Below, in pieces: positions 34,701 through 47,100 of a stretch of DNA of 64,000 nucleotides. The stretch covers positions 11,966,001 to 12,030,000 of the forward strand of contig NC_133296.1 of the NCBI RefSeq assembly GCF_005239225.2. The letters run 5' to 3'. Position numbers and translations under genes: made by a program. Origin of the DNA: Populus alba. Lineage: Eukaryota > Streptophyta > Magnoliopsida > Malpighiales > Salicaceae. The stretch's first letter is position 1, and each line of letters starts with the position of its first letter. Below the pieces are notes generated by a model. The model searched no databases, was not told the DNA's origin, and saw nothing but the letters and a program-made list of their open reading frames with translations.

Positions 34701-37137
34701 TGATATGAACATGGTAAATTTTATAATTATTTTTCCTTATTAGTAAGCAGTAGATCTATTTCTCACTTATTATTTCTCTAGTTTAGGGATTAGAAATGTA
34801 AATGATCAGCAGCATCTTCAAACAGTAACATGGCAAAAATGAGCAATGGTTGCTAATAGACCATTGAATGATGTGTAGCAAAATCATTTTAATAAAACGT
34901 CCTGTAGAGACAAGATTTCTAAATAGAAAAAATTGCAGATCATCGACATACACAATAATAGAAGCATCAAAATATTACCATAAGCTCCTGTATCTTCACT
35001 ACTCAACCATATTTCCTTTACTCCATCATCTATAACTGTTTTTACACGCCCTGCCTGCAGATGGAATTTTAATAATAAGACCAAAAAAAATTCAAACAGC
35101 AGCAATATGTATCAGTTGTCCATGTCATGAACTTACAAGGCTATCGACAGTGTAGCTCCCTAAATGCCCACGGGCATGCTTTGTCTTGCAATAAGTACAG
35201 GCCCCCAAACACCCAACATTAATGGGAAGAATCTCAACAAATTTGTTCTTTCGCACCTGTCATGAGAAATAGAGCTGCTCATAAAAAAAACCAACATTAA
35301 AGAACCTCATTGAAGAAAATGTAAAATTTACACCTTGGGGAGGTCAAGTGCTGGCAATGTCTTGCGGTTCAGAAGCCGCACTTCATGACCTTTTAAAGTC
35401 TCCTCTACAACTTCAACTACACGATCTATTTGCTGGACTCCAACTATACTGACTCCTTCTAATTCTTTCACATTCCGACTTCCTTGAGGCACACACCCAG
35501 CCACCACAAGTGGTTTTTTTGCACTTTTACCCTTTGATATTAGAGTGTCCATGGCTGATTGACTTGGTGATTTTACAGTGCATCTGCATTAGGTAATATG
35601 AATCATTTGATACTCCAGTAATAAGAAGTTGAATGAACAAATAGTGTTTTTCTTTATGCTAGAAAAAGGGTAGGATTCATACTGGCAAAGGAACACAGAA
35701 CAGAGTACCTATAACTATTCAGCAGCATGATAGCCCTGACAGGCTGAGGGCATGAATTCTACCCCAGATCTCTACAGGCATATCCAGATGGCTAGTAACT
35801 TAGCCAATTTGAGACTTTATTTAAAAATTTGATAATAAATGTGTGAAAAAGATGAAATGAGAACAGCAAAGACAAAATTTGAAGTTCCACATCTGTCAAT
35901 GCATAGACACTCAAAACTATTACAATTATTCCATCAAACAATTACTTGTGGGCATCATCAATCACCAACCATGGAACAATATAACAGTACAAGAAACATA
36001 TAGTCCACCTGATTGCAGCACAGTTCAATCATTCTCATAAAAATTAATAGATAGTATGGGACAAATGAAGAACTCACGTATTGATCAGCCACAGGTCTGC
36101 CTCCTCAGGACTATCACTTAATGAATAACCAAATGATGAAAGTTGTCCGGCCATATATTCACTATCACTCTGCCACCATTATCAACTGTGAGAAAACTAA
36201 TTAACAAGAACTAAAAAGGAGTTCACACTATCAAATTCTGATACACAAAAACTGCTGGGGAATGGTGATATGCATAGCCAACAAAGAACCGCTTAACTTA
36301 TAGTTCAAGCTCAATAATCCATAATGCTAGGACAAGCTGGTATTTTTTACAGTATAACTACTAAAACACTTTATTTATGACTTAATTGCCATAAGATTAC
36401 GATCGCAACAGCACCTGGTACTGCCTTTCATAGCAAAACACAGCAAAGCTTCACCTTTCCCATGGTAAATAGTTTCAGATCCGGCCTTCATTAATCATAG
36501 CAAACTAGTAACTTATAGATCAAAACAAAATCCACCAATACAGATTGAAAACTTTAGTTCTTCACAAATTGAAAGTTCAGTTTAATATCCCAAAATAAAA
36601 AATCTGAGTATCCATAAAAATTGCTCTCGATATTTCCAACAGAATTCTTCATGTAACAACCCCCCAACCCAAAACCAAGATAAGGTCCTAACTACTGGAA
36701 ATTAAGCATCCGCCAAATCCGTGTAATATATCTCTTGTAAAGCACCAATAAACCACTTCATAACATCTAAATGGAAAAGATTCAAGAATTCGAAAGAAAA
36801 GCATAAAACTTGCCTGATTATGGGAGCATCCAAAAGTCTTGATATATATTGTCTGGACCAAGACAACATTTTTTTTAAGGAAAAAAAAAAAACATAATAA
36901 GACCAACACATACTCATAGAAAAAATATAATGAACATGCATAAATTTAAACACAGAGAGAAAGGACCTGAGTGCCAGGAATCTTGGAAGAGATAGGGGTT
37001 TCAGAAAGTTGCTTGGCATGCAGTTTCGGCTTATTCTTGTTCTTCTTGAGGTTTACTCCAACTGCGTTCAGTGGCAACCTGAATCCAGGAGGAGACCCAC
37101 TTCCATTACCAATCAGCAAGTCTTCAATGTCTTCCAT
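31754..37137 (-). CDS. CDKAL1-like threonylcarbamoyladenosine tRNA methylthiotransferase
   Basis: Eleven exons (transcription order): 37137-36967, 36852-36814, 36169-36078, 35583-35334, 35256-35137, 35054-34979, 34539-34331, 34168-34060, 33268-33176, 32781-32621, 32311-31754; 625 aa. It is a radical-SAM enzyme adding a methylthio group to t6A37 of ANN-decoding tRNAs. The N-terminal MTTase domain shows [15 protein letters not shown] and AGCVPQ (Cys66, Cys102, Cys131, second Fe-S cluster). The radical-SAM motif CLGACTYC supplies Cys200, Cys204 and Cys207. [17 protein letters not shown] and a TRAM domain (~residues 430-480) follow. An eight-cysteine linker (502-528) precedes a C-terminal membrane segment ([19 protein letters not shown], ~599-617), matching tail-anchored ER CDKAL1. 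Intron 2 starts with GC instead of GT. The Arabidopsis counterpart I recall is At1g72090. A 14-base G run (32479-32492) lies in intron 10. Confidence 0.92.
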
Positions 37138-38177
37138 TTCTTTGATTGATTGTGTCCTCTCACCTGGAAAACTGCAGCAGCAGTGGCTTAGCGAGAGGTT
37201 TATGTCAGAGAGAGAGAGAGTAAAACTGGTTTGTCAAATTTGGGCCCGGGTTGACCCGGAGTCATACCAAGATTGGTTTATTAAGGCCTATTTTGAAAGT
37301 AGTTTTAACTTTTAAGGTTTTAAAGTATTTTTTATTTTAAAAATATATTAAAATGATATTTTTTTTTATTTTTAAAAATTATTTTTAAAATTAGTGTATT
37401 GAAATGATTCAAAAAAAAATATTATTTTTTAGTAAAAAAGATAAAAAATTTGAATTTTTTTAAAATATAAGTTAGCCTATATTTCTAAATGCTATCTTAA
37501 AACCAAACTAGCAAATTTACATTACTTTCTTGCCTAAATTTCACTTAAAAACTTTGGGGCTGAATGTTTTTGTTGCTGAATGTTAATCATTGTTTTGTTG
37601 TAGGAAAGTTTTTATTTTTGGTCTGTAAAAACTTCTACTTGTACAAATTTAAGGGTAAACTAGTTAATTTCTTATTTGCTTTCCATGTGCACTATTCAAT
37701 TATATATTAAATGTTCTTCAACAATATTTAATAATTTTTTTTATTTTTTATAAAAAAAATCAAGACTTTTTGTTGAATGTGATTAAGTATTTGATATTTA
37801 GAATTTCAAAAATGCTATACAAATTTTGATAATTCATAATTAAAATATTTAGTTTTTTCTAAGTATAGAATAATAAAAATTTATCTAAAATAAAATTTAA
37901 GAATATAAAGCTAAATTAGAGGCGATATATAATGGTTGAAATTTAAATATAAGCATATGTTTATGTCATAGGAGCTTCTAAAATATATATTTTTATTGTT
38001 ATAATCCATTATTATTTACCACCGTTTTAATAAGAAAACTTCAAAAACAAAAAAAGTGAATAAAATGATAGAAAAGTAAAAAAAAAAAAAAAAAAAGAAC
38101 CAAAATAAATATAACAGTTTGAGCTTCCTTCCAAAACAAGAAGAGAGATTGACAAAAGAAAGAAAGAAAGAAACCGT

Positions 38178-38178
<1 letters not shown>

Positions 38179-38209
<31 letters not shown>
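38179..38209. repeat. Poly-A tract of 31 bases
   Basis: An uninterrupted run of A, preceded by (GAAA)n-like sequence. It could mark the tail of an old retroposon, but no retroposon body or target duplication is recognisable beside it. Confidence 0.9.
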
Positions 38210-38211
<2 letters not shown>

Positions 38212-40861
38212 CTCTTTTCCAATTATTATTTACCTTAATCACCACCTTCCTTTCTCTCTTATCATACTCTAGCCAATTAGCCCCAACCATAACAGTTGCC
38301 ATCATCCTAATCTTTTCTCTCTATTAACTATAAACATTATCATCGCTGATAAACTCAGACTTTTCTCTCCATTGACTAAGCCCACTAAAGCAATTGCCTT
38401 TTTTTTTTTTTTTTTTCCTTCTAAGTTGTGATATAACAACCTCAATCCTCCTTTCTTCCCCATCACTCGCATAGCCATTTATGATAGCAACAACTATAAC
38501 AACAACCTACAAAAACTCAACTAGGAAAAAGAAAGTAAAAAAACTTGAAACTTCTTATGTGATGTTTTCTTTTTTTTAATAAAAATAAACTTGATAGCCA
38601 ATGCATAAAGGAAGAAGAGAATAAGGTAAACCTAATCCAACAAGTCATGCTCTCCAACCCTATCAATGTATGGATCCACGTGTTACTAGTAGCGACATCT
38701 CATGATTCTTACATGATATTATCCATTTTGTTTCTAGTGTTTTTTGAAAGATGTTCGTAGCCTTTAAAGGGTTTTTTTAAACACTTAACACATTAAATTA
38801 TCTATTTCAATTAATTTTTAACTTGTTATTGGTTTTTGAGCTATGATGAATTTGTTTTTGATTTGATTGATCTATGAATTTGTTCTTGTTGTTTTTACTT
38901 GGATTGTCAATTGATTTATGTTTTTCATAACTCAAAATTGGTCTAAGATTTGTAAATGCTATTTAGGCTTCTCCTTAGATATTGCATTAAGAGTAAATGA
39001 TTTTGTATTGTAAATATTAATATAGTGTATATATTTTTATATTCTTACTTCTTGCATTTGTATTTTTCTCGTAACTCAAGGTTGAACTAGTAATTGTAAA
39101 TCATAATTATATTTTTTTTTCTTTTATGTCACATTAAAGGTAAGCAACTATGCATTTGAATGTTGATTTTTGTGTTCATGCCTATCTTAACTTGAAAATG
39201 ATAAACTTCATTATCACTCAAAATTATCTAGTGAATTATAAATCCTGCTTAGACTTTTCCTCGTATGTTGCATTAAGGGTAAACAAGTTGATTCTACATC
39301 CATAATCCTATTTTCATGTTTTTGACTTTTGATACGATAGGTATACTTGGGCTAGATCAATATAATTCCATATAAACCCATTAAAAGGGAGTAACGACAT
39401 CTAGCCCACTTCAATTGTAACCAAAGAAAATGAACCAAAGCTTAATTGATTATTACCATCCTTCCAAGTCCAACGTTTTTATTCTAAAAGTGGGGATTAG
39501 GTCTTATTGCCAAGCTCAAATCCTAAATCATTATCTTAGAATTAGTAGTCTTTTACCACAAATACATATACTAGTTTAGGCAAATTTTAACAAGAGTATA
39601 ATATGTACTTTTATTATTAAAAACAAATATAATATAACTTAGCTTAGCTTAGGTATGAGTATACCCATCTTGAGGTCTGGCTAAGCTATTATTCCTTATT
39701 ATAACCCATAGTTCCCTCTATTATTTTATCAAAAGGACTTTCTCTTTATGATATTTTTTATTAGTTCATTTTGCCTATTGACAAAACTCCAAAATCAAGG
39801 GATTGAAGGCCCTCTTTAATGCTATTGATCAAGGTATAACATTGTCTAAATACTCTGACTAAAGGCTCTCCATTTCAAAATCCTCAATGATTTTTCAAAT
39901 GAGAATAAAATAGTCAATCTATTGGGATGATTTTGAGTAGGACTAAGATTGTAGTACCTCAGAACATCCCTTACAAATCCCTATAAAGGAAATGAGTATC
40001 CAAACTCGTATAGACATATAGGGGTTGTGATGATAATATTACCCAATCATATTTGCTGGTGATTTGAGAGATACAGTCACCAACTTCAGGGACGATAATA
40101 GTATAATCTCCTAGCTGACTAACATTGGTCCCAAGTCACTAAACTCTTTGTGTTGTCCACAAGAGTCCTATGTAGTCTTAATGTCTCCTTAGGTTTGATA
40201 CCTCTCGGGGAACATCCTCATCTCTTCTTTTAGCAAAAGAAAGTTAGGCACTATCCCTCTCATATCTAGGACCAATTCTTATAATCAGAGACTTCGATGA
40301 GTGGCTTTAGTTTCAAGCCTGAAATTGATATCACCTTCAAGAGATATATTTCCTTTTCCTTTTTAAGAAGTCATAATGACAGAAGGGAGGGAAGATTAAA
40401 GAAGGTTTTATAAAAGCACAAGGAAAAAAGATTTGGTTTACCTAGTCAATAAATTCCTTTTTGCTGTCAAATTGCCTTTTTTTGTAAAATATTGGAAATA
40501 ACTAAGTTAAGAAATCTTGGAAAAAAGGCTTAAGAAAAGTACAAGAAGATGGAAAGATAGGAATGCAAGAAAGATGACAACTCATCTATAACCTTAGAAA
40601 GACCAAAAGCCTGCAATATTTAGTGTGCGTCATCAAGTGGTCTTTCTAAAACCCCTTTTCTTTTCTCTAGAAATCGTTTTAGATCTATAAAGCCCTATTG
40701 TCTCTTTCTAAGGAAAGACAAGAAGTCTATTGACCGATTGTCTCCCTCAAAATCTCTTAAACCTTTAATTTAAGATTACATATTAAAGTTTTAGGAGGCA
40801 ACTGATGAGTTAACTTTTGTTTAAGATTTCTATGAATAAAAATATTTTTAAATAAAATAGA

Positions 40862-41235
40862 TTTGACAAACATGCCAAACCCAAAGTACTTGAGTTTGAT
40901 AATTAACCAAACGCAAGGTAACATGGCCCAAAGTACTTAGGTTTGATATTCACCCAAGCCCTAAATAAATGTGGGTCTAACGAGCATGTCAGCCCAAAAA
41001 AACTTGGACTTGGCCGTCAACCAAGTGCAGGGAAACGTGAGTCTGGTGAACATAGTAAACCCAACGAACTTAGACTTAACAGTCAACAAAGTGCAATGAA
41101 ACGTGGTTATGAAGAACATGCCAGACCCAAAAACTTAGACTTGCTAGTCAACCAAGTCTAAGGAAACATGGGTCTGACGAACATGTCACACCCAAAGAAC
41201 TTGGATATTACCAAATCCTAAGGCTATATGCCTAA
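40862..41235 (+). repeat. 66-bp minisatellite, about five to six units
   Basis: The anchor g-acatg recurs at about 40867, 40982, 41048, 41114 and 41179, so the spacing is 66, 66 and 65 bases in the better copies. The unit reads approximately gaacatgccaaacccaaaga then acttggacttgacagtcaac then caagtgcaaggaaacgtggg and a few more bases. Outer units are more diverged, and one near 40920 is shortened. Because 66 is divisible by three, a frame stays open across three units (40943-41161). Confidence 0.85.
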
Positions 41236-42039
41236 TCTTGAACGATCTTCTAAAATATAAGTATTAAATACATGATAAACCGTCATGCCTATCCATTTAA
41301 AATAATCATTCATATTTAGGTAATGATTTTCCTATGCTTATAAGTGCATACAAGGTCTCTTAAGGGACTTACCATGCTTACTAGCTCATATATATATATA
41401 TATATATATATAGTCTAACAAGGTTCGGGGGGTATAAATACCCGCTGAACTATTTAGGTAAATAGTTCATAACTTTTTATATTTTAAGATAAAGATACAC
41501 AGATTTCAAAGCATTAATTAACTTAAGATTCAAGAACAAACATATTTATTCCTTGAATTTAATATTTTTTTAAATCATTTATTATCTTAAATCATTTAAT
41601 GCATTTCTCATAAATATACTGACTCAATCATCGAAGTGTCTTTTAATTCCCCTCATTGGAACTATTTTTGTAGGTATTCAAGCTTTTACTATAAGCTTGG
41701 AGTTCCTTAGATTATGAAAAAGAAATTCAAGCACTTGAATATATTAATTAACCATTATATCAAATACTAAATAATTTTTTAATTATATATTTTGAATTTT
41801 AAAACATCATCATGGATGATCTATGTTTATTTTCCAAATAACAAAGGGTTCTTGTTAATGCCATTGCACTTGCTTTTATAGCAAAGCTTATGCGATTTTG
41901 CATCAGTAAGAAAATAACTTTTCCATTTTTATTTAAGCAAATTCGGCTACGGTTGCTTGAAATTATTTTGCTCTTTGTTTTGTGTAGGAGTTATCATTTT
42001 TGCTTCGGTTATTATTTATAAAAATAACTAAATAATTTT

Positions 42040-42560
42040 TTTTAAAAAAAAAAATTAAACCAAAACCAAACCAAAACTAGTTACAACAAACCAATTTCAA
42101 TTTAGTTTGATTTGATCTTTTAATGTCAAGAACCAAAAAACTGAACCGGATTTCCATTTGCATTTGGAACTTATTATGACAGAATCAAGAAATAGGTAAA
42201 TAAAACAAACAATGCTCCTGTTGGTAGTGGTGAGCCTTCTAGGACATTGGAATTCTGACAATTTTTCTAGAGAACTAATGCAGAAGTTAAATTAAAAGAA
42301 TTGTTAAGAATTTATGCAAATCTTTGTAAACAAAAAAAAAACGATACTCTATTAGAAAGCCTTTTTTTATTATTTTAAAACTTAACCGGTTTAGTTCAGT
42401 AAAAGTTTACCGGTTTTATTCTTATAAAACTGAAATTAAATTAAACCAATAATTTTTTAAAATATTTTAATTAGTTTAATTAATTTTTTTCAAGAATCGG
42501 TTTTTATTTTAATTTTCACAATTTAATCAGTTTTTTATTTTTTTTCTCAGCCTAGTCTCA
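42040..42560. mobile_element. TTCGGTTTGGTT-rich repeat element (copy 2)
   Basis: The left part has complement-strand motifs (aaaccaaaaccaaaccaaaa, ctgaaccgg) and the right part has aaccggtttagttc, accggtttta and atcggttttt. This two-sided arrangement matches copies at 14360 and 53221. It is more decayed than those, and its ends are not clear. Confidence 0.45.
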
Positions 42561-43179
42561 AGCCGACAATTCAATAGGGAAAGAAAGAAATTAACAAGTG
42601 GAGACACGCAAGCTAAGGCAAAAGAGAGAGAAATTCGTAATGTGTGTAGGGTAATAATCTTTGTAAAGAAGGAAAAAAAGAAGTTCGTGGTCGGTGCAAG
42701 AAAGACAAAGTCAATTTATTGCACCTGTCGCTTGCTTGGTGCAGGAAACACCATTGCCTTTTTTGCTTACAGTAAAGGAAAGCAAGGAACTGTAGATGGA
42801 AGCACCGTTCCCAAAGCAAGAGAGAAAAGGGGGATCAAAAAATTTTCATTGAATTGCATCATTCCATCAATGGACTACGGACTACAAGACTTTTATAGTA
42901 AGATGTAACATTAATAACAGTCTATAAAAATAAAATTGAAAATACAAATTTTTCAAGTAACAAAATTCTTTTAAAAACTCTCAAGTGTCTTTTATACACA
43001 TTTAAAATCTACAAAAAAAAATAAAACTATTGGATCAAATTTAAATATTTCATAAGAGTTATTCAACCATATATTTTTTTTTAAGATATGCTTTTTAAGA
43101 AAAAAAGCTTTTAAGCTTTTTTTTTTTTTTTTAATCTATGTTTGAAGTCTATAAAAAATAAAATTATATTAGATTAAGC

Positions 43180-43290
43180 CTAAGTTCTCATAGCTCGGCC
43201 CAACTTGTTAAATATTATCTGTTTTGGATCTTATTGCTCTTATAAATTTGTAATTGGCAACACATATAGTCTCAAAACGCATCTGACAAG
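43180..43290 (+). mobile_element. Possible LTR remnant
   Basis: The motifs agctcggcccaacttgtt, atattatctgttttggatct and tctcaaaacgcatctgacaa resemble the conserved ends of a widespread plant LTR family that I recall as '...TTGTCCGCTTTGG...TTTTAAAACGCGTC'. Nothing else of the element is visible. Confidence 0.35.
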
Positions 43291-44147
43291 TCAGCAACCA
43301 ACATTATTAATAATATCAGTCACCAAATTATCACTCGTCAATGTGGGAACTCAAAGATAATGTAGGTATACTTTGACTTTGAAAAGTCTATGTCGTTAAT
43401 TAGCTTGATGAATTTGGGAGTCTTTGTATCAGCATACTCATCTTGACCAGTGATATAGAATGAAAAACAGGAAACTTTTGAAACAAAAAGGAAGGAAATG
43501 AAACAATGTTTTCACCGAAAGTCTCTGTTATTAAACATATTTCCAGTACACCTGAAAACTGTCTGTAGGAACGGCAACTAAATCAAAGATTGCCAATTTA
43601 TCAAGTCATCGAAAGCATAAATAAAGAGAAGAAATCCCAACTAAGATTCCGGTCTTCCGAGTCAGAATAAGATCTTCATCTGAGTTTTTGCTGGATTCAC
43701 ATCATTATTCATAAGCTTAATTTCTGTGGTCTTGTCAGGCACCGTAGGCATAGGTTTTCTCTGGCAATAACAGGCATGAAATGAAGGATGTCCACCTTCA
43801 TTCAAACACTAAGAGTGACTAATAGTATTTGTAAATGCCATTTTGCACAAGGGAAAGAGCAATGCATTCTCTGAGAGGGAGAGTTTTATTGGACACACGC
43901 AACAGTGACTTTGCAGTCGAATGAATTTTCCTCTAAAGAGAATGTACATGTTAAGGCTGCATGTACAAAGATGAGTTTCTTGCCCCAATCAAGATAGCAT
44001 TTCTTTACCACTTGCATATTTTAACAAACGACCATATACTTTGCTTCTTTTTTGTTTTTCTGTATAACAATTATTTACCTTTTTTCTGAGAACAAGAAAC
44101 TTCTGTGTGCTCGCAACAGTCATATCACGCATGCAAAGGCAGAGACT

Positions 44148-47100
44148 TTAGGCCTTTGCTGTCTTCTCTTCCCCAATAATCCATCTTGTCAACCAACTTG
44201 GATCTGTGGCGAAGGACTTGCATGACAGTGGCAAAATTCCAAGATCAGCACCAATGCGTTCGTAATCCATCAGGGCAGCTTCCATCTCTGCTTCAACACC
44301 AGAATCATCTACAACTTCAATTGTGCTCATGCGTAGAGCATTGGCATAGTGTATCTCCTTGTCCAGATCGTGCTCAAAGGGTTCCATAGCTGGCCCCTGT
44401 TAGCACAAATACTGTTCATTAAAAGGTGTCCAGTTCACTAGAAAATAAAGACCCTTTATATATTCATCAGGTTGCAAATGCAATTTCCACCGGTGCTACT
44501 CGTGAAAAAAGAAGCCTAGCCTGTCCTATTTGCCAAGGATTCTCAAGCGTGCTTCATCAAAGAGCTTATAAATCAATTTACCTGGCATAATTCAGTATAA
44601 TGTTTATATATCTCACTGCTTTCATCTGGATCACCTAGTACTAGGGTACCACCATAACAACCGCTGGCTTCATCAACTGAGGTCATTGCAAGGTACCTAG
44701 AACCCAAAAAACAACTTGACACTTGAGTTGCCACAAACAAAAGGGAAATTAAACAAAAAGAGGGTACAAATCATAGAAATTGCAGCTTCCCGATTAGCAT
44801 GCATTTTCTATTCAATGAATATAGTTGCTGAATGGATTAACATTCTTAATCAAGGAGCATTATTCAAAAATTTATTCAGGTGTTTAGACTCTTGCTTCAA
44901 TCATAAGCTATTAATAGAGCTAAACTTTGACTCATATCAAGCCAACCTGGGAAGCATTGCATTGCAGGAAATAAGGTCACGAGCAAGGTGGTCTCTCTGA
45001 GAAATGGGGAGACAATATATAAAAGTACCTTCGGAAGATATCCTCTTCATTGTTATCACCAACAGAAGAAAGCAAATTTAATCCCGAGTAACCATCAACA
45101 TCAATCTCTTTACAAGATGCTCCATTTTCAATTTCACTTTTAACAGCCTTGGAGGCACTTCCACTCTCTTCATACCTTTTCTGGCCAAAAAGCCAATTTG
45201 GGGTTTTGAGCTGTATTTCACTGCAAAAAATATATGTTCGGTGAATATAGATAGCATTTGCAAAAGATAACGAGTACTACATCTTCCAGACTTTATGCCC
45301 CAAGCAACCCATTTCAGAGCAGGCAAGAGGCCAGTGCCAATCAAAATTACAACAAGGAACAAAAATATGAAAGAACTTTATGATCTATAGACCATTTTTA
45401 GAATTTTCTCTAACGCAAATACACTTGGGGTCTGAAGGATAAAGACTTAAATCAGCATAAACAACATCAGTTTGTTACTTTCTCCGATTCCAAGCTAAGC
45501 ATAACACTGAAAAGTCCTCAATTTGCTTTCTTTGTTTCGTATGTTTTTGAAATTCAGTATCCCTCAATAAATCCTGATATTCCTTTCTCTCTTCACATTT
45601 TCAAATCATTTTATGTCCCAGTACCAAGCCTGCCAAGGGGCAGACAGGAGAAAACAAACCAATAAACCATGATGCAAACAGCTATGTTTTCACTACTCTA
45701 AAAGGGCTAAGGGAAACAAGCAGAAAGATTCCTGTCTAATGCAGTATAGACAGTGCTGGAATAAAGAAATACATAAAATTTGTAACTGTAATGTGAGGCA
45801 CAGCACATCCTGGATAGTTTGAAGCATCAGAAACACTTACAACTGATGATTTTAGAAAGCTGAACCAAGCACAAAAAAATGTGTGCACATCAGGGCAAGA
45901 GCAGACGTGTGCCCACAAATGCACGCAGCAGAGAGAAAAATGACATAATCAGGTTGTAAGGTACAGCTCCAGTTAAGGGAAAACTTACACTGCATCAGGA
46001 GCCACACCTGAATTTCCTGTACTGCCACCTGGTCTGTGATCAGGTTCTTTACAAAGTCTTACATTCTTTATAGCACTACATGTCCGGTCAATCAATTTAT
46101 CAAATGATGTCAACTTCATTCTTGAAAAGTCCCCCCTGCAAGCTGGAATAGGGGCAAGAGTTATTCCAACTCCTACAGGCTTAGCATTGGTTTCTGAATT
46201 GCTGGAAAAGTAAGATGCAGTAAAATAATCAGAAGTTGATAAAATAGAGCCTTCTGGTTAAGTATGCATATATGTGCTGAATTTGAACAAAACCAACACT
46301 GATTTTTTTAATTTACCAATTATCTGGAAAGGGGGGATCTACTTCTCCTATCGCACTCCCATGGACATGAAGATAGTAGTCTGAATCCAACTCCCAAAGA
46401 GGAGATTTCCCTTCCTGTGGTTGGAAGTAACCAAGAAATCTGGAAAGCAGCAGACATTGTAATTTGAGAACACACTTGAGGAAAGAAAGCTATTGTGCAT
46501 CTATAATGCACGGCAAAATAGTATTAATCACAAAAAATCTGAGCAAAATATTTTATGATCATATACAAATATAATCAATATCAAAGTATTACTTCGCTAA
46601 TAAAACATGGAATATAGATCTTGCTTTTTGCGTTAGATTTTTGGTTAAATGTAACAACCTATTAGTGGTTTTTGTATTCCAAGAATTCAGTCAATTTTTT
46701 TTGCTTTAATGTGTTAGATTTATTTCTCTTATCCCCATGTATAAAATATGTATAAAATATTTAACTTATTAAAACTAGAGTCCACAACTACAAAATAACA
46801 AGTATTAAGAATAGAAGCTATTCCAAAGAGGAAACATTTCAATTCGAATATGATTCATATTTGCAGGCAAAACACCAATTACTAAACAATAAAAATAAAT
46901 AAAAAAATTGTGTGTTTGAGCAATAAAAAACATAATGAGGTACCTTTTGTTATCTTTACAAAAGTTTACATGCCCACTTACCATATAGAGTCTCCATAAT
47001 CAAGTACTAGTGATAACACCTTGAAATAAAAAATAGCGTTATATTTAATAAGCATCTATTCTCAGGCACTGAAAATTCACCTTGTTTGCTTAGCTATAAA

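Larger units (their letters stand above)
37138..44147. other. 7 kb intergenic region, no gene found
   Basis: The first ~100 bases are the promoter/5' UTR of the methylthiotransferase (with a (GA)n run near 37209-37219). After a MITE-like stretch at about 37280-37470 the region carries long A and T runs (38077-38095, 38179-38209, 38399-38416), anonymous sequence at 38800-40850 that may be retroelement-derived, a minisatellite, a (TA)n run near 41390-41412 and a GGTT-rich element. No open frame has recognisable protein similarity. Confidence 0.5.

Noticed and set aside
40943..41161. A 72-codon repeat protein gene
   Set aside because: It lies wholly in the minisatellite, has no promoter or similarity, and outer repeat units break the frame.
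42642..42908. An 88-codon open frame in the second gene desert
   Set aside because: Lys-rich, without known motifs or splice context; no support as a gene.
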